A DNA stretch of 18,352 nt from Clostridiales bacterium (GTDB lineage Bacteria > Bacillota > Clostridia > Oscillospirales > Oscillospiraceae). Of this stretch, positions 15,921-18,352 are shown piece after piece; position 1 is the first letter of the stretch; each line of letters starts with the position of its first letter. Where the stretch lies: contig JAAYWX010000137.1 in the NCBI GenBank assembly GCA_012516225.1, forward strand, positions 1 to 18,352, written 5' to 3'. Both the position numbers and the translations under genes were made by a program. Below the pieces are notes generated by a model. The model was not told where the DNA came from and did no database searches. It saw only the letters and a list, made by a program, of their open reading frames with translations.

Positions 15921-15931
15921 GGAGGTCTGTA

Positions 15932-16975
15932 ATGAAAAGAATAGGAGCGCTGCTTTTGACGCTTGCTTTGATTCTTTCGTGCGGCTGCAGTTCGGTTAAG
16001 ACGTTTAAAAACGACGACGACGAGATCAAAATAGGCTTCATATACGAAACCATGACTGTGGAAAGATGGCAGAGAGACCGGGATATTTTTGCTTCCGAAG
16101 CGGGCAAGCTGGGCGCCGAGGTCATCGTAAAAAACGCTTATGAGGACAGCGAGCGGCAGAAAGCCCTGGGCATGGAGCTTGTCAACGAAGGCGTGGACGT
16201 TCTGGTTATTGTGGCGTACGACAAAGACTCGCTGACCGACCTTGTGAAATACGCACATAGAAACAACGTCAAGGTGATAGCGTACGACAGGACGATAAAG
16301 AACGCTAACGTTGACCTTTATATATCTTTCGACAACACCCGCGTGGGAGAGCTAATGGGCGAAATGGCTGTCAGGACGGTGCCTCGTGGCAACTATCTGA
16401 TACTCAACGGCACGCAGAGGGACGACAACTCGTTTTACCTGAACAAGGGGTATTACAGCAAACTGCAGCCGTATATCGACAGCGGCGATATCACGATAGT
16501 CGGCGAGACGTGGGTGGATCTGTGGCGCGACGAGGGCTCATACAACTTTGTAAAGGAAAAGCTTTCTGAAGGCGTTGTATGCGACGCTATTATTGCCGCC
16601 AACGATCAGCTCGCGGAGGGCGCGATAAGAGCGCTCAGCGAAAACAGGCTGGCGGGCAAGGTGTTCGTTTCGGGGCAGGACGCGGAATTGGTGGCGTGCC
16701 AGAGGGTGGTGGAAGGCACGCAGAACATGACGGTATACAAGCCGATAAGCGTGCTTGCAAAAGGCGCGGCCGAATATGCCGTTAAGATGGCAAAGGGCGA
16801 GGACATAGGGGAGTGCGGCAAGTTTTCTGACGGCACATATGAGATCAACTATGTCGTGTACGACCCGATACTTGTCACAAAAGAAAATATGATGAACACC
16901 GTGATAAAGGACGGATTCTACACGATGGAACAGGTATACGCGAACGTTCCGAGGGACGAATGGCCGCAGCAGTAA
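15932..16975 (+). CDS. XylF-like D-xylose-binding lipoprotein without its own transporter genes
   Basis: 347 aa, preceded by AAGGAGG 5 nt from the ATG and 11 bp after the regulator. The signal peptide ends at LSCGC, giving Cys17 or Cys19 as the lipidated residue. The mature part follows E. coli XylF closely as I recall that sequence: VERWQRDRDIF (43-53), VDVLVIVAYD, VIAYDRTIKNANVDLYISFDN, RGNYLILNGTQRDDNS, GQDAELVACQRVVEGTQ, MTVYKPISVLA and VIKDGFY. Trp, Arg and Asp residues of the XylF pocket therefore seem kept, and D-xylose is the best ligand guess. There is no ATPase or permease beside it; xylose isomerase follows. It may feed the ChvE-GguAB importer, or act with the kinase like XylFII of Clostridium beijerinckii. 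The two binding proteins around the kinase leave open which one signals. Confidence 0.9.
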   Translation: MKRIGALLLTLALILSCGCSSVKTFKNDDDEIKIGFIYETMTVERWQRDRDIFASEAGKLGAEVIVKNAYEDSERQKALGMELVNEGVDVLVIVAYDKDSLTDLVKYAHRNNVKVIAYDRTIKNANVDLYISFDNTRVGELMGEMAVRTVPRGNYLILNGTQRDDNSFYLNKGYYSKLQPYIDSGDITIVGETWVDLWRDEGSYNFVKEKLSEGVVCDAIIAANDQLAEGAIRALSENRLAGKVFVSGQDAELVACQRVVEGTQNMTVYKPISVLAKGAAEYAVKMAKGEDIGECGKFSDGTYEINYVVYDPILVTKENMMNTVIKDGFYTMEQVYANVPRDEWPQQ

Positions 16976-17025
16976 ATGCGACTGCCGTTTTTTATAAATA
17001 TCTTTAGATGAAAGGAAATGGGGTT

Positions 17026-18348
17026 ATGAAAGAGTATTTTCCTGGTGTAAAAAAAGTGGAGTACACGGAAGACAAAAAGCGCGAAGGGTTGATTTTCCGC
17101 CGGTACAGGCCGGACGCCATCGTGGGCGGAAAGACGATGAAGGAGCAGCTCAAGTTCTCAATGGCGTACTGGCATACGATGTGCGGGGGCGGCAAGGATA
17201 TGTTCGACCTCGATACAGGCACCATCTCGCGCTTGTGGGCAGGTATGCCGCCTATGCAGGCGGCAAAGGAGAAGGTTTACGCCGCATTTGAGTTCATGCA
17301 GAAGCTGGGCATAGAGTATTTCTGCTTCCATGACAGGGACATCGCCCCTGAAGGGGATACGCTGTCAGAGACGAACAGAAACCTCGATGAGATCGTTAAG
17401 CTGATAAAAAACCTGATGGACGATACGGGCATAAAACTGCTCTGGGGCACGGCGAATCTGTTCTCCAACCCTAAGTATACGCACGGGGCTGCCACAAGCT
17501 GCAATGCGGACGTATTCGCGTGCGCGGCCGCGCAGGTGAAAAAGGCGATGGAGATTACAAAGGAGCTGGGCGGAACAGGCTACGTGTTCTGGGGCGGCCG
17601 CGAGGGCTACGAGACGCTGCTCAATACCGACTTAAAGCTCGAGCTCGACAACATGGCGCGCTTTATGCATATGGCGGTGGACTACGCCAAAGAGATAGGC
17701 TTTGACGGGCAATTCCTCATTGAACCCAAGCCCAAGGAACCCACAAAGCACCAGTACGACTTCGACGTCGCGTCCGGCATGGCGTTCCTGAAGACGTACG
17801 GGCTGGATAAGTATTTCAAGTTCAATATTGAAGCCAACCACGCGACGCTGGCGGGCCATACGTTCCAGCATGAGCTGCGCTATGCGAGGATAAACGGCAT
17901 GCTCGGCTCGATAGACGCCAATCAGGGCGATTTGCTTCTCGGATGGGATACCGACCAGTTCCCGACCGACCTGTATAACACCACGCTGTGCATGTATGAA
18001 GTGCTGATGATGGGCGGGTTTGACAAAGGCGGACTTAACTTCGACGCAAAGGTGAGAAGGAATTCGTTCAAGCCGGAAGACCTGTTCTATGCGCACGTGG
18101 CGGGCATGGATTCGTTCGCAAAAGGCCTGATTACGGCTCAGAAGCTGATAGACGACGGCGTGTTTGAGAAGTTTATCAGGAACAGGTACGCAAGCTATGA
18201 GTCGGGCATAGGCAAGGAAATCGTATCCGGCAAAGCGAATTTTGCGTTGCTGGAGAAGTACGCCGCGGGGCTCGGCAAAGTAGAGAACGACTCCGGACGG
18301 CAGGAATACCTTGAAGTGCTACTCAACGAATACCTGCTCAGCGACTGA
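17026..18348 (+). CDS. xylA: xylose isomerase
   Basis: Converts D-xylose to D-xylulose in the cytoplasm; a metal-dependent TIM-barrel enzyme. The 440 aa match the large (class II) clostridial type. Visible active-site regions are FCFHDRDIAPEG (His102 and Asp105), WGTANLFSNPKYTHGA, FWGGREGYETLLNTD, the signature LIEPKPKEPTKHQYDFD, FNIEANHATLAGHTFQHEL and the metal-binding SIDANQGD...GWDTDQFPTD. The gene looks complete and intact. ATG 17026 is chosen because AAAGGA lies 9 nt upstream and the product begins MKEYFPG, usual for XylA; ATG 17008 overlaps that site. The 50-bp gap after the XylF-like gene has a T6 run (16988-16993) behind a poor hairpin, so slight attenuation is possible. Xylulokinase is not in the window and may follow downstream. 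Confidence 0.97.
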   Translation: MKEYFPGVKKVEYTEDKKREGLIFRRYRPDAIVGGKTMKEQLKFSMAYWHTMCGGGKDMFDLDTGTISRLWAGMPPMQAAKEKVYAAFEFMQKLGIEYFCFHDRDIAPEGDTLSETNRNLDEIVKLIKNLMDDTGIKLLWGTANLFSNPKYTHGAATSCNADVFACAAAQVKKAMEITKELGGTGYVFWGGREGYETLLNTDLKLELDNMARFMHMAVDYAKEIGFDGQFLIEPKPKEPTKHQYDFDVASGMAFLKTYGLDKYFKFNIEANHATLAGHTFQHELRYARINGMLGSIDANQGDLLLGWDTDQFPTDLYNTTLCMYEVLMMGGFDKGGLNFDAKVRRNSFKPEDLFYAHVAGMDSFAKGLITAQKLIDDGVFEKFIRNRYASYESGIGKEIVSGKANFALLEKYAAGLGKVENDSGRQEYLEVLLNEYLLSD

Positions 18349-18352
18349 TTAA

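Overview
The window looks like part of a Clostridia-type Firmicute chromosome. The reasons are strong AAGGAGG ribosome-binding sites, lipoprotein signal peptides on the sugar-binding proteins, a YesM/YesN-type two-component pair and a 5TMR_LYT sensor domain. I see no rRNA, tRNA, CRISPR array, insertion sequence or phage gene. Nothing narrows the organism to a genus.

Left part (1-2900): the 3' end of a PfkB-family sugar kinase gene on the + strand, which starts upstream of the window. It is followed by a double-hairpin element and a good intrinsic terminator. A convergent, minus-strand gene of the Cys/Met PLP-enzyme family (cystathionine gamma-synthase/lyase type) comes next. It has a consensus promoter (TTGACA, 17 bp, TAATAT) and a ~125-nt leader that can fold right next to its ribosome-binding site. 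The gap to the next gene may hold a short + strand transcript.

Middle part (2854-7053): a minus-strand cyclic-di-GMP sensor gene. A six-helix 5TMR_LYT membrane domain (5740-6411) and a soluble five-PAS, GGDEF, HD-GYP part (2900-5794) lie in different frames. They join perfectly if one base is restored near 5820, so this is one gene broken by a frameshift or an assembly error. The ~640-bp gap to the divergent sugar locus is AT-rich and holds several inverted and direct repeats, some of them next to the likely promoter of the sugar transporter.

Right part (7054-18348): a + strand sugar locus. First is a complete ChvE-GguA-GguB multiple-monosaccharide ABC transporter: lipoprotein, double ATPase and permease. 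A perfect 16-bp hairpin sits between the binding protein and the ATPase, and a second hairpin follows the permease. A tightly packed second unit follows, made of an unrecognised 181-aa protein, a membrane-anchored sugar-binding protein, a YesM-like histidine kinase, a YesN-like REC-AraC response regulator, a XylF-like D-xylose-binding lipoprotein and xylose isomerase (xylA, complete).

How it fits together (inference): extracellular pentose, probably D-xylose, is bound by one or both orphan binding proteins, which signal through the kinase to the AraC-type regulator. The regulator would switch on the transporter and possibly xylA. This resembles the XylFII-LytS-YesN three-component system described in Clostridium beijerinckii. 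Here there are two orphan binding proteins and an additional unknown cytoplasmic protein. The most interesting points are this enlarged sensor cassette, the unknown 181-aa protein, the frameshifted c-di-GMP gene, and the repeat-rich control region before chvE.
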